Shown here in pieces: positions 1-8,557 of a DNA stretch of 29,382 nucleotides (the first letter of the stretch is position 1; each line of letters opens with the position of its first letter). This DNA is from Deltaproteobacteria bacterium. Lineage in GTDB: Bacteria; Desulfobacterota; Syntrophia; Syntrophales; UBA5619. The stretch spans positions 1 through 29,382 of the forward strand of contig JAPLJY010000332.1 of the NCBI GenBank assembly GCA_026388345.1. Reading direction: 5' to 3'. Both the position numbers and the translations under genes were made by a program. The notes beneath the pieces are model-generated. The model ran no database searches. It was not told the DNA's origin and was given only the letters and a program-made list of their open reading frames with translations.

Positions 1-825
1 CACGACCGTGTTGTAGGCGCGGGCCAGGCGGGTGATACTGTCCAGCAGGATAACGACATCCTTTTTGTGCTCCACCAGGCGCTTGGCCTTCTCGATCACC
101 ATCTCGGCCACTTGGACGTGGCGCGTCGCCGGTTCGTCGAAGGTGGAGGAAATCACTTCTCCGGCCACGCTCCGCTGCATGTCCGTCACCTCTTCCGGTC
201 GTTCGTCGATCAAGAGCACCATCAGCACAACCTCCTTGTGGTTGGCCGTGATGCTGTGGGCGATGTCCTGCAGAAGGACGGTCTTCCCGGCCCGCGGCGG
301 GGAGACGATCAGACCGCGCTGCCCCTTGCCGATGGGGGTGAAGAGGTCCATGATGCGCGTGGAGAGGTTCTCCGGATTGAATTCCAGATTCAGTTTTTCC
401 TCCGGGTAGAGGGGGGTCAGGTTGTCGAAGAGGATCTTGTCGCGCGCCGCCTCCGGGCCTTCGAAGTTGACCTCGTCCACCTTCAGGAGGGCAAAGTACT
501 TCTCCCCTTCCTTGGGGGGACGGACCTCGCCGGAAACCGTGTCCCCCGTCCTCAGGCTGAAACGCCGGATCTGCGACGGGGAGATGTAGATGTCGTCCGG
601 ACTGGGGAGGTAGTTGTAATCCACCGCGCGGAGGAATCCGAAACCATCCGGCAGGATCTCCAGCACGCCGGATCCGGAGATGACGCCGTTTTTCTCGGCC
701 TGGGTCTGCAGGATGGCAAAAATCAGATCCTGTCTTCGCATGCCGCTGGCGCCCGGAACGTCCAGGTCCTTGGCCAGCTTTGCCAATTCACTGATCGGCT
801 GTCTTTTGATATCTTCGATGTGCAT
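1..825 (-). CDS. rho: Transcription termination factor Rho (N-terminal 275 residues, runs off window)
   Basis: Hexameric RNA-dependent ATPase that ends transcription at Rho-dependent sites. The frame is open from an ATG at 825 to base 1 without a stop, giving 275 codons, so about the last third lies outside the window. Visible in order: an N-terminal helical domain (about 1-45), a cold-shock-like RNA-binding domain with DGFGFLR at 60-66, the P-loop PPRAGKT at 176-182, the conserved [13 protein letters not shown] at 204-216, and the Walker B strand DVVILLD at 256-262 followed by [10 protein letters not shown]. All match Rho very closely, with no long N-terminal insertion of the actinobacterial kind. 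It is preceded by a 253-bp non-coding stretch with its own candidate promoter and a leader hairpin, so it is probably transcribed separately from pgeF. Identification is essentially certain. Confidence 0.97.
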   Translation of the reverse strand, partial: MHIEDIKRQPISELAKLAKDLDVPGASGMRRQDLIFAILQTQAEKNGVISGSGVLEILPDGFGFLRAVDYNYLPSPDDIYISPSQIRRFSLRTGDTVSGEVRPPKEGEKYFALLKVDEVNFEGPEAARDKILFDNLTPLYPEEKLNLEFNPENLSTRIMDLFTPIGKGQRGLIVSPPRAGKTVLLQDIAHSITANHKEVVLMVLLIDERPEEVTDMQRSVAGEVISSTFDEPATRHVQVAEMVIEKAKRLVEHKKDVVILLDSITRLARAYNTVV

Positions 826-858
826 TTTCGTGTCCTATAGATACGTTGATTCGTGTCC

Positions 859-877
859 GCGGATGCACGGCATCCGC
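859..877 (-). promoter_or_regulatory. Perfect 8-bp hairpin in the rho leader
   Basis: GCGGATGC (859-866) and GCATCCGC (870-877) are perfect inverted repeats around a 3-nt loop, ending 33 nt upstream of the rho start codon. No T-tract follows on either strand, so it is not an intrinsic terminator. Rho is known to autoregulate through its leader in Escherichia coli; whether this hairpin takes part in such control here is inference. Confidence 0.4.
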
Positions 878-1054
878 CACGTATGAAAAACCGCTATTGC
901 CTTTAGCTCGTTTAATCCATCAAAATGACTTCAGATTTTTGCGATATAACGACATATAAAAGAGGTGCACGGATTTTTTCGGGTCGCTAATTGATCTCTG
1001 GAATCAATCCAAAAGGAAGGACTTAGCATACGCCTTTCTGAATTTTGACTTCTG

Positions 1055-1082
1055 TCTATACCAAACAGTCCCCTGCTGTCAA
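1055..1082 (-). promoter_or_regulatory. Candidate sigma70 promoter of rho
   Basis: On the minus strand a perfect TTGACA (1082-1077) overlaps the pgeF stop codon and is followed, after 16 nt, by TATAGA (1060-1055). This would give a leader of roughly 220 nt before the rho ATG. The rest of 826-1054 is A+T rich, contains no ORF of note, and holds a weak ATTGAT/ATCAAT inverted repeat (990-1008) besides the leader hairpin. Confidence 0.5.
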
Positions 1083-1897
1083 GCATTTTTTCGGTCATCC
1101 CCCGCGCGCAGCATCAGGAGGTTGATCTGTCTGCCCGAGCGGCCCCCTCCGGCGCGGTGCGAAAAGAAGAGATCCTGCCGGCAGGCGGTACAGAGGCCTG
1201 CGGAAAAAATATTTTCGGACGGCACCCCCGCCTCCCGGATCTGGAGGCGGTTGGAGAGGGCGAGATCGAGCATCCAGCGCCCCAATTCCTTGCAGGGACG
1301 AAGAAACAGGTCCGCACCGGGCATCGCGGAAAAGGCCTCAAAGACCGGGGCGTCGACCTGATAGCAGCAGGGGCCGATCGCCGGTCCGATCAAGGCGAGC
1401 AGATCCTCACGGCGTGAGGAAAACCGTTCTACGAGGGTCTCAACCATCGCCGCCGCGATGCCGAGGGCGGTTCCCCGCCAGCCCGCATGGACAGCCCCGA
1501 TGATCCGGCGGTCGCGGTCCGCAAAGAAAATGGGCACGCAATCCGCCGTCCGGATCCCGAGGGCCACCCCCGGCCGGTCGCTGATCAGGCCGTCGCATTC
1601 GGGAAGCCCTTCCGGAAGGGGTCCGTCGCCGTCGAGGACGCGGATCCGGTCGCCGTGGACCTGCCTCATCAGGATCAGCCGTCCGTCCGTAATTCCAAAG
1701 GCCTCTTCGACAAGGGTCTGGTTCCGGCGGACATCCTCCACCCGGTCTCCCGTGAGAAACCCCAGGTTGAGGCTTGAATATGACCCCGTGCTCACGCCGC
1801 CGCGCCGCGTGCAAAAGGCATGGGTCACAAAACCCGGCGCCGAGAGCTCCTCGGCTTCGAGATAGTCGATGGCGCCTTTTCGGGCGAAACGGAACAT
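1079..1897 (-). CDS. pgeF: PgeF/YfiH-family protein (peptidoglycan editing factor, multicopper polyphenol oxidase-like)
   Basis: Family members (YfiH, LACC1/FAMIN) are small cytoplasmic enzymes with a metal site made of two His and one Cys. They have been linked to removal of wrongly incorporated amino acids during peptidoglycan synthesis and to purine nucleoside phosphorolysis. The 272-residue length is normal. The metal triad is visible as His81 (in RQVHGD), Cys120 (in RTADCVP) and His137 (in HAGWRG), followed by the family GPAIGPCCY at 171-179. The start ATG is 3 nt after the stop of the upstream rluD-type gene, and the two commonly travel together, so they should be cotranscribed. The family assignment is secure; the physiological substrate cannot be read from sequence. 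Confidence 0.93.
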   Translation of the reverse strand: MFRFARKGAIDYLEAEELSAPGFVTHAFCTRRGGVSTGSYSSLNLGFLTGDRVEDVRRNQTLVEEAFGITDGRLILMRQVHGDRIRVLDGDGPLPEGLPECDGLISDRPGVALGIRTADCVPIFFADRDRRIIGAVHAGWRGTALGIAAAMVETLVERFSSRREDLLALIGPAIGPCCYQVDAPVFEAFSAMPGADLFLRPCKELGRWMLDLALSNRLQIREAGVPSENIFSAGLCTACRQDLFFSHRAGGGRSGRQINLLMLRAGDDRKNA

Positions 1898-1900
1898 GGG

Positions 1901-2938
1901 TTAACCTTTTCCCCTCTCCCGGAGGAACGCACAGAGGCCGGCCATATCCTCCGGCAGGGGCGCAGAGAACTGCATTTTTTCTCCCGTCACGGGATGGGTA
2001 AAGGCGAGACGCCAGGCGTGGAGCGCCTGGCGGTCCAGCGCCTTCATCCGGGCGCGGGCCGCCGGATCGCCGACGGTCCGGATCCTCCCCGCGCCGCCAT
2101 AGACCCGGTCCCCCACGACCGGATAACCAAGGTCCGTCAGATGGACCCGGATCTGGTGGGTCCGGCCCGTCTCGATATCCACCTCCAACAGGGCCGCGAC
2201 CCCGTAGCGTTCGCGGATGCGCCAGACGGTCACGGCCGACCGGCTCCGGCGGCCCTTGGTGGACATCCGTTTGCGGTCCGTCGGGTGCCGCCCCACCGCG
2301 GCCTCGATCCTTCCGCAGTCCGTCTTCGGCTCCCCGTAGACGAGGGCCTGGTAGGTCTTCCTCACCTCGCGGCTCTTGAACTGCCCGGCCAGCCCCCGGT
2401 GGGCCTCATCGGATTTGGCCACAACCAGCAACCCGGAAGTTTCCTTGTCAAGACGGTGGACGATCCCGGGACGCAGGACGCCGCCGATTCCCGAGAGATC
2501 GTGGCAGTGGTGCAGGAGGGCGTTCACCAGCGTCCCGCCGGCATGGCCGGCGGCCGGATGGACGACCATCCCCGCCGGTTTGTCGATCACCAGGAGCGAG
2601 GCGTCCTCGTAGAGAATCGTAAGCGGGATCGCCTCGGGCAGGACCCCGGAGGGCCTCGCCGCCGGGAGAACGATGGCCACCTCATCCCCCATCTTCAGCT
2701 TCCGGCCGGACCGGACCGGACTTCCGTTCACCTGGACCCGTCCTTCCTCGACGGCCCGCTGGACCTGCGAACGGGAAAGGCCGATTTCCCGGCCGGTCAG
2801 AAAGAGGTCCAGGCGAAGACCGCCCTGCTCCGGCGCGACCGCGAAACAGATTTGCCGCCCGCCGGATTCGTCGTTTTCCCCGATCCGGCCGGGGGTCATA
2901 TACCCCCGATCCCGCATATCATCCTCGGCCATCATCAC
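1901..2938 (-). CDS. rluD: RluA/RluD-family 23S rRNA pseudouridine synthase
   Basis: Isomerises specific uridines in large-subunit rRNA to pseudouridine. An S4 RNA-binding domain occupies about residues 40-90, and the catalytic domain carries the family motif HRLDKETSGL at 161-170, with Asp164 as the expected nucleophile. The 345-residue length suits RluD rather than RluA. The start overlaps the selA stop by 4 nt (ATGA, 2935-2938), and three Met codons in a row leave the exact start open by one or two codons. An N-terminal extension of about 30 polar residues precedes the S4 domain. RluD itself (U1911/1915/1917) is the likeliest member, but RluC-type specificity cannot be excluded. Confidence 0.9.
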   Translation of the reverse strand: MMMAEDDMRDRGYMTPGRIGENDESGGRQICFAVAPEQGGLRLDLFLTGREIGLSRSQVQRAVEEGRVQVNGSPVRSGRKLKMGDEVAIVLPAARPSGVLPEAIPLTILYEDASLLVIDKPAGMVVHPAAGHAGGTLVNALLHHCHDLSGIGGVLRPGIVHRLDKETSGLLVVAKSDEAHRGLAGQFKSREVRKTYQALVYGEPKTDCGRIEAAVGRHPTDRKRMSTKGRRSRSAVTVWRIRERYGVAALLEVDIETGRTHQIRVHLTDLGYPVVGDRVYGGAGRIRTVGDPAARARMKALDRQALHAWRLAFTHPVTGEKMQFSAPLPEDMAGLCAFLRERGKG

Positions 2939-4374
2939 TCTCCGGCCTTACCTTTCGCCAGAATGTCCCTCAGGGCGTCGCGGATGTCGGCGAACTCCTC
3001 CGGATCGAGCGTCCGGACGTCCAGCAGGAGCTGATCGTCGGCCACCCGGACGATGACCGGCAGCTCCCGCCGCCGAAGGCTTTCCTCGAGGGAGGCCACG
3101 GAGAGTGACTGAGCCCGGAGACCGACGAGGAATGTCGGGATCTCCCGGGTGGGGAGCGACCCCCCGCCGGCCATCGAAACGCCGGATACGAGTTTGATAT
3201 CAACCCCCTCCGGCAGCGCGCGCCGGAGCATCGCTGCCAGCCGCTTCGCCCGCCTCTTCACATCGGCGACGGGTTCCGTCAGCGCGCGCAGGACCCGGAT
3301 GTCGGCAAGGGCCTCCACAGGCCGGAGGTATTTCACCATCGTCGCCTCCAGGGCCGCCAGCGTCAGTTTGTCGATCCGGAGCGCACGGTTCAGCGGGTTC
3401 CTTCGGATCCGCTCCAGGAATTCCTGCTTTCCCAGGATGATCCCCGCCTGCGGCCCGCCGAGGAGCTTGTCGCCGCTGAAGGTGACCACATCCGCCCCCG
3501 CAGCGAGGCAGTCGCGGACAGTGGGCTCCCGCTCCAGGCCGTAGCGGTCCAGTTCGATCAGGCAGCCGCTCCCCAGGTCGTCCACGACGGGGATATGCTG
3601 TTTCTTCCCGAGGGCGACAAGGGATTCCAGATCGGCCTCCTCGGTGAACCCCATGATCCGGAAGTTGCTCGTGTGGACCTTGAGGATGATCCCCGTTTCG
3701 GGGCCGATCGCCCGTTCATAGTCGGAAAGCCGCGTCCGGTTCGTCGTCCCCACCTCCCGGAGTTTCGCGCCGCTCTTCTCCATCACGTCGGGGATGCGGA
3801 ACTCCCCGCCGATCTCGATCAACTCGCCCCGGGAGACGATCGCCTCCTTCCCTTCGGACAGCGCATTGAGGACCAGCAGGACTGCGGCGGCGTTGTTGTT
3901 GACGACGAGGGCGTCCTCCGCCCCGCAAAGGGCGCAGAGAAGCCCCCGAACATGGTCGTAGCGGAGCCCCCGCTCCCCCTTCTCCAGGTCGTATTCGAGG
4001 TTGGAGTACCCCCGGGCGACCTCGACAACCCGCTCGATCGCCTCCCGGCAGAGGGGCGCCCGGCCGAGGTTCGTGTGGAGGATGACCCCCGTCGCGTTAA
4101 TCACCCGGCGGAGCCGGTAGGAACGATAGCCCGCGACGATCTCCGCGGCCCGGTCTGCCGCCTGCTCGGGCGTCGGCAGGCGGAGCGTTTCCCCCTTCTC
4201 CCGAAGGATCCGCGTCCGAAGCCCCTCCACGACCATCCGGCACGTCTCCTTCACGATCTCCCGCGGAAACCCGGCGAAACTCTCCCTCTTTTCGATCCGG
4301 AGCATCATCTCGTCGATCTTCGGCAGATTCTTCAGCAGTTCCTTCCGATGTTCATCCATAGTTTTTGCACCCAT
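2935..4374 (-). CDS. selA: L-seryl-tRNA(Sec) selenium transferase SelA
   Basis: PLP enzyme converting seryl-tRNA(Sec) to selenocysteyl-tRNA(Sec) with selenophosphate, so the host can make selenoproteins. The 479-residue length is typical of the bacterial decamer-forming SelA. Visible signatures are an N-terminal helical domain (1-90), NATGVILHTNLGRAPL at 93-108, and the PLP-lysine segment TFSGDKLLGGPQAG at 298-311, with Lys303 as the Schiff-base residue. It lies 18 nt downstream of the DUF6282 gene and overlaps the rluD-type gene by 4 nt, so it should be cotranscribed with the rluD-pgeF pair and possibly with the TRAP cassette upstream. SelB, SelD and tRNA(Sec) are not in the window. An alternative start is Met6 (4359). 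Confidence 0.96.
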   Translation of the reverse strand: MGAKTMDEHRKELLKNLPKIDEMMLRIEKRESFAGFPREIVKETCRMVVEGLRTRILREKGETLRLPTPEQAADRAAEIVAGYRSYRLRRVINATGVILHTNLGRAPLCREAIERVVEVARGYSNLEYDLEKGERGLRYDHVRGLLCALCGAEDALVVNNNAAAVLLVLNALSEGKEAIVSRGELIEIGGEFRIPDVMEKSGAKLREVGTTNRTRLSDYERAIGPETGIILKVHTSNFRIMGFTEEADLESLVALGKKQHIPVVDDLGSGCLIELDRYGLEREPTVRDCLAAGADVVTFSGDKLLGGPQAGIILGKQEFLERIRRNPLNRALRIDKLTLAALEATMVKYLRPVEALADIRVLRALTEPVADVKRRAKRLAAMLRRALPEGVDIKLVSGVSMAGGGSLPTREIPTFLVGLRAQSLSVASLEESLRRRELPVIVRVADDQLLLDVRTLDPEEFADIRDALRDILAKGKAGE

Positions 4375-4392
4375 CTTTACTGATCATGGATT

Positions 4393-5277
4393 TCAAATCG
4401 TTGGCCGCTTCAGGAGCCTTTTCGGATTGTCATGGATCATGACCCTCAATTCTTCATCTGAGAAGCCCAGCCCCCTCATCTTCCCGAGATAGAAACAGAA
4501 TCCCTCCACAGGAGGACCGTTGGACACCTGCCCGAAATCGGATGTAAGAATGACGTTTCCCACACCCATGAGACGGATCTGCTCGCCGATCCAATCCAGG
4601 GAAACAGAGCCGGGACAACTCTCAGTCACGGCAAAGAAGCAATGCTCGAGAAGCGCCCCCAACTGAACCGCCTCCTTCTGCTGCTCCAGGCTCAAGGCAG
4701 TGACGGGCTCCGAGACATGGGTGACGAGCATTCTCCTGACGCCGAAATCGACGGCGAGTTTGATCAGGGCAAGGGATTCCACGGGCGAGATGTGACCGGT
4801 GGCCATGACGGCATCATGCCCGGCGATCAGGCGCAGGATTGTCTCGCACTCTTCCCAGGGTTTTCCCTTTGCATCAAAAAGGGAAAGACCGGGATAGTCA
4901 GGGCCTGGCAGGGGGAAGGCCGTAGGAGGTTTTCCGGCGCCCCAGATTTCGATGTGATTCTTTGCGCCATAGGTTGGAAAGTAAATGACGTCGGCGCCTT
5001 CGCGCAGCGCAGACTCCACGGCGCAAGGGTTGAGTCCCCCGGCGGGGGGGTTGAGGGCCAGGGCGCTCAAGAAACGGACAGAGCCGGCCGACATCTCGTT
5101 CATCGTAAAGCATCGTCCCACGGTGGATGCGGTGTGATCCTTGATCAATAACCCCGCCATCCCGACCCGGGCCGCCGCCCTGGCCAGCTCAGGCAGGGTC
5201 TGGACCCGCGGCACCACGTCAGGGGCGGCATGGATATGGAGATCATAGGCGCCTTCCAGGAGTTTTTCAATCTTCAT
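4393..5277 (-). CDS. DUF6282-family amidohydrolase-like protein
   Basis: A 294-residue TIM-barrel-type protein of the kind annotated as DUF6282, with metal-hydrolase features: DLHIHAAPD at 12-20 (His14, His16), LLIKDHT (Lys46, His48), ATGHISP (His162), THVSEP (His187) and TSDFGQ (Asp247). This order of an HxH strand, two later histidines and a terminal Asp is that of the amidohydrolase superfamily, so a metal-dependent hydrolase or lactonase is the reasonable class call; the substrate is unknown. A good ribosome site (AGAGGTGAG) precedes the ATG. It starts 41 nt downstream of dctM, and this coupling suggests it acts on the solute the TRAP system imports. There is no signal peptide, so it should be cytoplasmic. 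Confidence 0.8.
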   Translation of the reverse strand: MKIEKLLEGAYDLHIHAAPDVVPRVQTLPELARAAARVGMAGLLIKDHTASTVGRCFTMNEMSAGSVRFLSALALNPPAGGLNPCAVESALREGADVIYFPTYGAKNHIEIWGAGKPPTAFPLPGPDYPGLSLFDAKGKPWEECETILRLIAGHDAVMATGHISPVESLALIKLAVDFGVRRMLVTHVSEPVTALSLEQQKEAVQLGALLEHCFFAVTESCPGSVSLDWIGEQIRLMGVGNVILTSDFGQVSNGPPVEGFCFYLGKMRGLGFSDEELRVMIHDNPKRLLKRPTI

Positions 5278-5318
5278 AGCTCACCTCTTGCAACGACGGC
5301 AACCTTTTCATCGCTGAT

Positions 5319-6608
5319 CTACCCCATGAAAAGCCTTGGAAAGAAAAGCGATATGCCAGGAAATACCGTAATGAGAATCAGCCCCAAAATACAGACCACG
5401 GCAAATGGCCAAATTGCTATGCTGAGTTCTTCCATACTCATGCCTGTCAGTCCTTTCGCGACGAATAAATTTATCGCGAAAGGGGGAGTGATATAACCGA
5501 TGACAAAATTCACCACGACAACAGTCCCAAAGTGAATAGGATCGATCCCGAGTTTGACGGCAATGGGTGCCAATATCGGCGCAAGGATGACGATCGCTGC
5601 CGGAGTATCCAACACGGAGCCGATAAAGAGAAAAAGGATATTGACGAACAGCAAAAAAAGAAATTTGCTGTTGGCCCACTCAAGAATGAAATTCGCAGCA
5701 ACCTGAGGAATCTGTCCGGCGGACATCACCCAGGCCAGCAGGTATGCAGTGGCCAAAACGAACATGATCATTGCCGATATCTTGGAGGTTTTTTCAATGC
5801 ATTCACAAAAACTCCTGATCGTAAGAGTCCTTTTACAAAATCCCACGCCGATGACGTAAATGCTGCCTATGGCCCCTGCCTCCGTCGGGGTATAAAGTCC
5901 GGCATATATTCCGCCGAGGACAATAATCGGGGCTATGAGCGCTTCTTTCGCATGCCAGGTAGCCTTTACCGCACTATTCATGGACGGCCTTTTCCCGGAA
6001 ACAGGAACTCCTTCATGTCTGGCCAATCCATAGCTGAGGATCATCAGGAGGAAACCGAGAACCAAACCGGCCCCCATCCCTCCTAAAAAAAGCTTGGCAA
6101 TCGATTCCCCGGTGGTAACCCCATAGATGATAAAAGGGATGCTTGGGGGGATGATCGGGCCCAGAGCCCCTGCTGAAGATGCGATTCCAACGGCAAATCT
6201 TTGGGAATAGCCCCTCTTGGTCATTTCCGGAATCGTGATCGATCCTATCGCGGCAACGGTAGCGGGACCGGACCCGGAAACCGTGGCAAAGAACATCGAA
6301 GCCAAGACCGTCACGATAGCCATTCCGCCCCGGATAAAACCAACCAGTTCATCGGCAAGATCGACCAGAGACCTCGATATTTCCGCCCTTTCCATGACGA
6401 CACCCAAAAGCACGAAGAAAGGGATCGATAAAAGTGCAAAATTATCGATCCCGGTGATCAAGGTTTGGGAGAACATCATGAACGGCTGATCCAGGAAGAT
6501 TAGTCCGATAATGCCGGATAATCCCAACGCGAACCCGATGGGGACCCCCACGATGAGAAAGAAGAAAAAAATGGCAAATAAGATCAATGCGATAAGCCCC
6601 ATACTCAT
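5319..6608 (-). CDS. dctM: TRAP transporter large permease (DctM)
   Basis: Large membrane subunit of a tripartite ATP-independent periplasmic transporter; it carries the Na+/H+-coupled translocation path for the acid delivered by DctP. The protein has 429 residues and about 12 hydrophobic segments, starting IALILFAIFFFFLIVGVPIG. Conserved DctM stretches are visible, such as ISGSGPATVAAIGSIT-like sequence (here VSGSGPATVAAIG), GALGPIIPPSIPFIIYG and YTPTEAGAIG. The frame is open further upstream, but that part overlaps dctQ out of frame and is not hydrophobic. The ATG at 6608 forms an ATGA overlap with the dctQ stop, the usual coupling, so I start there. Stop is TAG. DUF6282 follows. Confidence 0.94.
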   Translation of the reverse strand: MSMGLIALILFAIFFFFLIVGVPIGFALGLSGIIGLIFLDQPFMMFSQTLITGIDNFALLSIPFFVLLGVVMERAEISRSLVDLADELVGFIRGGMAIVTVLASMFFATVSGSGPATVAAIGSITIPEMTKRGYSQRFAVGIASSAGALGPIIPPSIPFIIYGVTTGESIAKLFLGGMGAGLVLGFLLMILSYGLARHEGVPVSGKRPSMNSAVKATWHAKEALIAPIIVLGGIYAGLYTPTEAGAIGSIYVIGVGFCKRTLTIRSFCECIEKTSKISAMIMFVLATAYLLAWVMSAGQIPQVAANFILEWANSKFLFLLFVNILFLFIGSVLDTPAAIVILAPILAPIAVKLGIDPIHFGTVVVVNFVIGYITPPFAINLFVAKGLTGMSMEELSIAIWPFAVVCILGLILITVFPGISLFFPRLFMG

Positions 6609-7087
6609 GATTCGCTCCTTTTTGCCGGCTTGAATAGTTCCACGATTTTCAACAAAGAGAAAAAGATGATCAACAGACCGCTGATCGGCAGGGACAATGT
6701 CAGCCAAAGGAGGTTGATCCTGGCCGCCGGCGTTGTTTCGAAGGAAAACATGCTGGCATAGGAATATCCATGATATACCAGGACAAATGCAAATACCTGT
6801 ATCATGAGCATGCAAAACAATTTGATCATTTTACTGACAGCGGGAGGGGTATGTCTTATTAAAAAATCAAAGGCGATATGATCGTCCTCCCGAACAACCG
6901 CCGCAACACCGAGTAATGTAAACCATACGAAGAAGATGCCGGCCACCTCTTCGGGCCATGAAAGGGCATTGCCGATAACATACCGGAAAAAGACCTCCAG
7001 GCCGATCAATATGACAAGACCGATTCCCTGGAGGACCAAGGCATAATTTATCAGCCTGCAAAGATACTTTTCGATTTGTCGAATCAA
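6605..7087 (-). CDS. dctQ: TRAP transporter small permease (DctQ)
   Basis: Small membrane subunit of the TRAP transporter, 160 residues with four hydrophobic helices, the standard DctQ layout. Family-like stretches are VFFRYVIGNALSWPEEVAGIFFVW (about residues 31-54), where the FRY and SWPEE positions are typical, and the charged REDDHIAFD loop. It is linked to dctM by a 4-nt ATGA overlap and lies 184 nt downstream of dctP; that gap contains a strong hairpin. Together with dctP and dctM it forms a complete transporter. Confidence 0.92.
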   Translation of the reverse strand: MIRQIEKYLCRLINYALVLQGIGLVILIGLEVFFRYVIGNALSWPEEVAGIFFVWFTLLGVAAVVREDDHIAFDFLIRHTPPAVSKMIKLFCMLMIQVFAFVLVYHGYSYASMFSFETTPAARINLLWLTLSLPISGLLIIFFSLLKIVELFKPAKRSES

Positions 7088-7153
7088 CGTAGGACACCTC
7101 CTTGCCTAGCCCGTATTTAAGTCTTGGATTGTAATCAGGATTAAACACGGAAC

Positions 7154-7196
7154 AGGTGCAAGGGGATTTTTTAATTGCAATCATCCCCTTGCACCT
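7154..7196 (-). promoter_or_regulatory. 14-bp intercistronic hairpin between dctP and dctQ
   Basis: AGGTGCAAGGGGAT (7154-7167) and its exact complement (7183-7196) flank a 15-nt A+T-rich loop, 75 nt downstream of the dctP stop. No T-tract follows on the minus strand, so it is unlikely to be a complete terminator. Such a structure at the 3' end of a receptor gene can protect the upstream mRNA or attenuate read-through, giving more receptor than membrane subunits. That function is inference; the perfect stem is seen directly. Confidence 0.65.
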
Positions 7197-7271
7197 ATCA
7201 TGATACCGATCGCCCTCTTCCAATACGCTTTGTCAGCGAGGCGCAAACTCCCATCGATTCATGGCGGGTTT

Positions 7272-8297
7272 TTAACGGTGCGCATCCCTCGCTTTTATGA
7301 CGGCTCCGAGGACGTCTTTGCCGATCTCACCTTCAAATTTCTTATACAGGGGTGTTACAGCCTCCTGAAAAGGCTTTTTATTGGGGACATCGTTGACGAT
7401 CATGCCGGCTGCTTTGATCTTCTGCAAGCTGCTTTCGAGAATTCCCTTCAGGGCGCCCCGTTCATAGAGAACCGCTTCACGGGCTGCCCTCTTGAAGACT
7501 TCCTGTTCATTCGCAGACAGTTTATTCCATCTCTGTTGCGAGCACATAATAATCAGCGGAGAATAGGTATGGTTGGTAAGTGAGAGATATTTTACAATTT
7601 CGTAATACTTACTCGCATAAATCACCGGTATTGGAATTTCCAACCCATCAATGACTTTCTGTTGTGTCGCCGTGAATACCTCACCCCACGGCATCGGCAC
7701 CGCATTGGATCCTAAGGATTGAAACATTCCGATATAAATGGGAGTCTGCATCACCCGGAATTTAATCCCCTTGGTATCCTCCGGGGTTTTAATGGGCCGG
7801 ACATTATTAATCATATGCCGAAAACCGCCCTCCGAAAAGGCCAGGCCCTTAATCTGGAGTTTGTCGAGCTTGGAAAGGAGCATCTCGCCGACTTCGCCGT
7901 CCAAAACGGCATGGGCCACTTCCCTTTCAGGAAAAATGAATGGCAGGTCAAGGGCCATGTTGGAACTAACGAATGATCCAACCACTGCATTGGTAATGAC
8001 TGCTAAATCCATTGAACCCATGGTCAGGTTCTTTATCATTTCTCTTTCGCTTCCCAATTGGTTATTCGGGAAAACGTTGACCTTGTACTTCCCATTGCTA
8101 TACTGCTCGATTAAACTGCCGAATTTTCTGGCGGTAATATCATATGGGTCATCTTCAGTGGCCGGATCCGTGTGTCCCAGTTTTAACTCTATAGTAGGGG
8201 CAGCCTTCACAAAGGAGGGAATGCAAAAGAGTGACGCTATTGCAAACAAGGACAGAAAAACATATTGCAACTCAGGAAACAAACGCTTTCTCATCAT
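7272..8297 (-). CDS. dctP: TRAP transporter periplasmic solute-binding receptor (DctP)
   Basis: Captures the solute in the periplasm and hands it to DctQM. The 341-residue protein begins with a signal peptide: basic MMRKR, a hydrophobic core YVFLSLFAIASLF, and likely cleavage after FVKA near residue 32. The mature part has the DctP layout: LKLGHTDPATEDDP at its start, the carboxylate-binding Arg181 in GIKFRVMQTP, then SLGSNAVPMPWGEVFTA and VIDGLEIP. A conserved Arg here normally pairs with a substrate carboxylate, so an organic acid is the expected ligand; which acid cannot be told. AGGAGG lies 3 nt from the first ATG and 6 nt from the second (8294), so Met2 may be the real start. Codon use and base composition are more A+T rich than in neighbours on both sides. 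Confidence 0.93.
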   Translation of the reverse strand: MMRKRLFPELQYVFLSLFAIASLFCIPSFVKAAPTIELKLGHTDPATEDDPYDITARKFGSLIEQYSNGKYKVNVFPNNQLGSEREMIKNLTMGSMDLAVITNAVVGSFVSSNMALDLPFIFPEREVAHAVLDGEVGEMLLSKLDKLQIKGLAFSEGGFRHMINNVRPIKTPEDTKGIKFRVMQTPIYIGMFQSLGSNAVPMPWGEVFTATQQKVIDGLEIPIPVIYASKYYEIVKYLSLTNHTYSPLIIMCSQQRWNKLSANEQEVFKRAAREAVLYERGALKGILESSLQKIKAAGMIVNDVPNKKPFQEAVTPLYKKFEGEIGKDVLGAVIKARDAHR

Positions 8298-8449
8298 AAA
8301 CCTCCTTATGTTGGCAAAACGGTCCTTAATGTTTAGATCCTTTTATGGCATGCAAGACTTCTATCCCGAGGATCTTTCCTTTGACCAACAACACTCGAAA
8401 ATATCGTGCCGTCAGTCTCTCCCCCAGTGCAACGCAAATCATTTTTATA

Positions 8450-8469
8450 AATGTCTATGAACAGACATT
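8450..8469. promoter_or_regulatory. Inverted repeat in the dctP leader, possible operator
   Basis: AATGTCT (8450-8456) and AGACATT (8463-8469) are a perfect 7-bp inverted repeat with a 6-nt spacer, about 30-50 nt downstream of the predicted dctP transcription start. Size and spacing suit a dimeric repressor of the GntR or IclR kind, but no regulator gene is present in the window to pair with it. Confidence 0.4.
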
Positions 8470-8508
8470 AACAGATGTATTGATAAGAACTTCCTTTTTC
8501 AGGCTGGA

Positions 8509-8537
8509 ACTATATGAAGAAGGATTTTGTATGTCAA
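8509..8537 (-). promoter_or_regulatory. Sigma70-type promoter of the TRAP cassette
   Basis: Minus strand TTGACA (8537-8532), 17-nt spacer, TATAGT (8514-8509): a perfect -35, ideal spacing and a 5/6 -10 element. It lies in the 332-bp gene-free stretch 8298-8629 and predicts a dctP leader of about 200 nt. The only other structures I see in that stretch are the two palindromes listed separately; there is no convincing ORF. Confidence 0.65.
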
Positions 8538-8541
8538 GGGG

Positions 8542-8557
8542 ATTTTGGCCCCAAAAT
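8542..8557. promoter_or_regulatory. 16-bp palindrome just upstream of the TRAP promoter
   Basis: ATTTTGG-CC-CCAAAAT is a perfect 7-bp inverted repeat with a 2-nt centre, immediately upstream of the -35 hexamer. The position fits an activator site. It could also act as a short stem at the end of the upstream radical SAM transcript, but a 2-nt loop and the absence of a T-tract argue against a terminator. Confidence 0.45.

Noticed and set aside
7154..7196. Intrinsic terminator after dctP (and likewise after tctC and at 21211-21240)
   Set aside because: Stems are strong but no T-tract follows on the transcribed strand, and the downstream genes clearly belong to the same operons.
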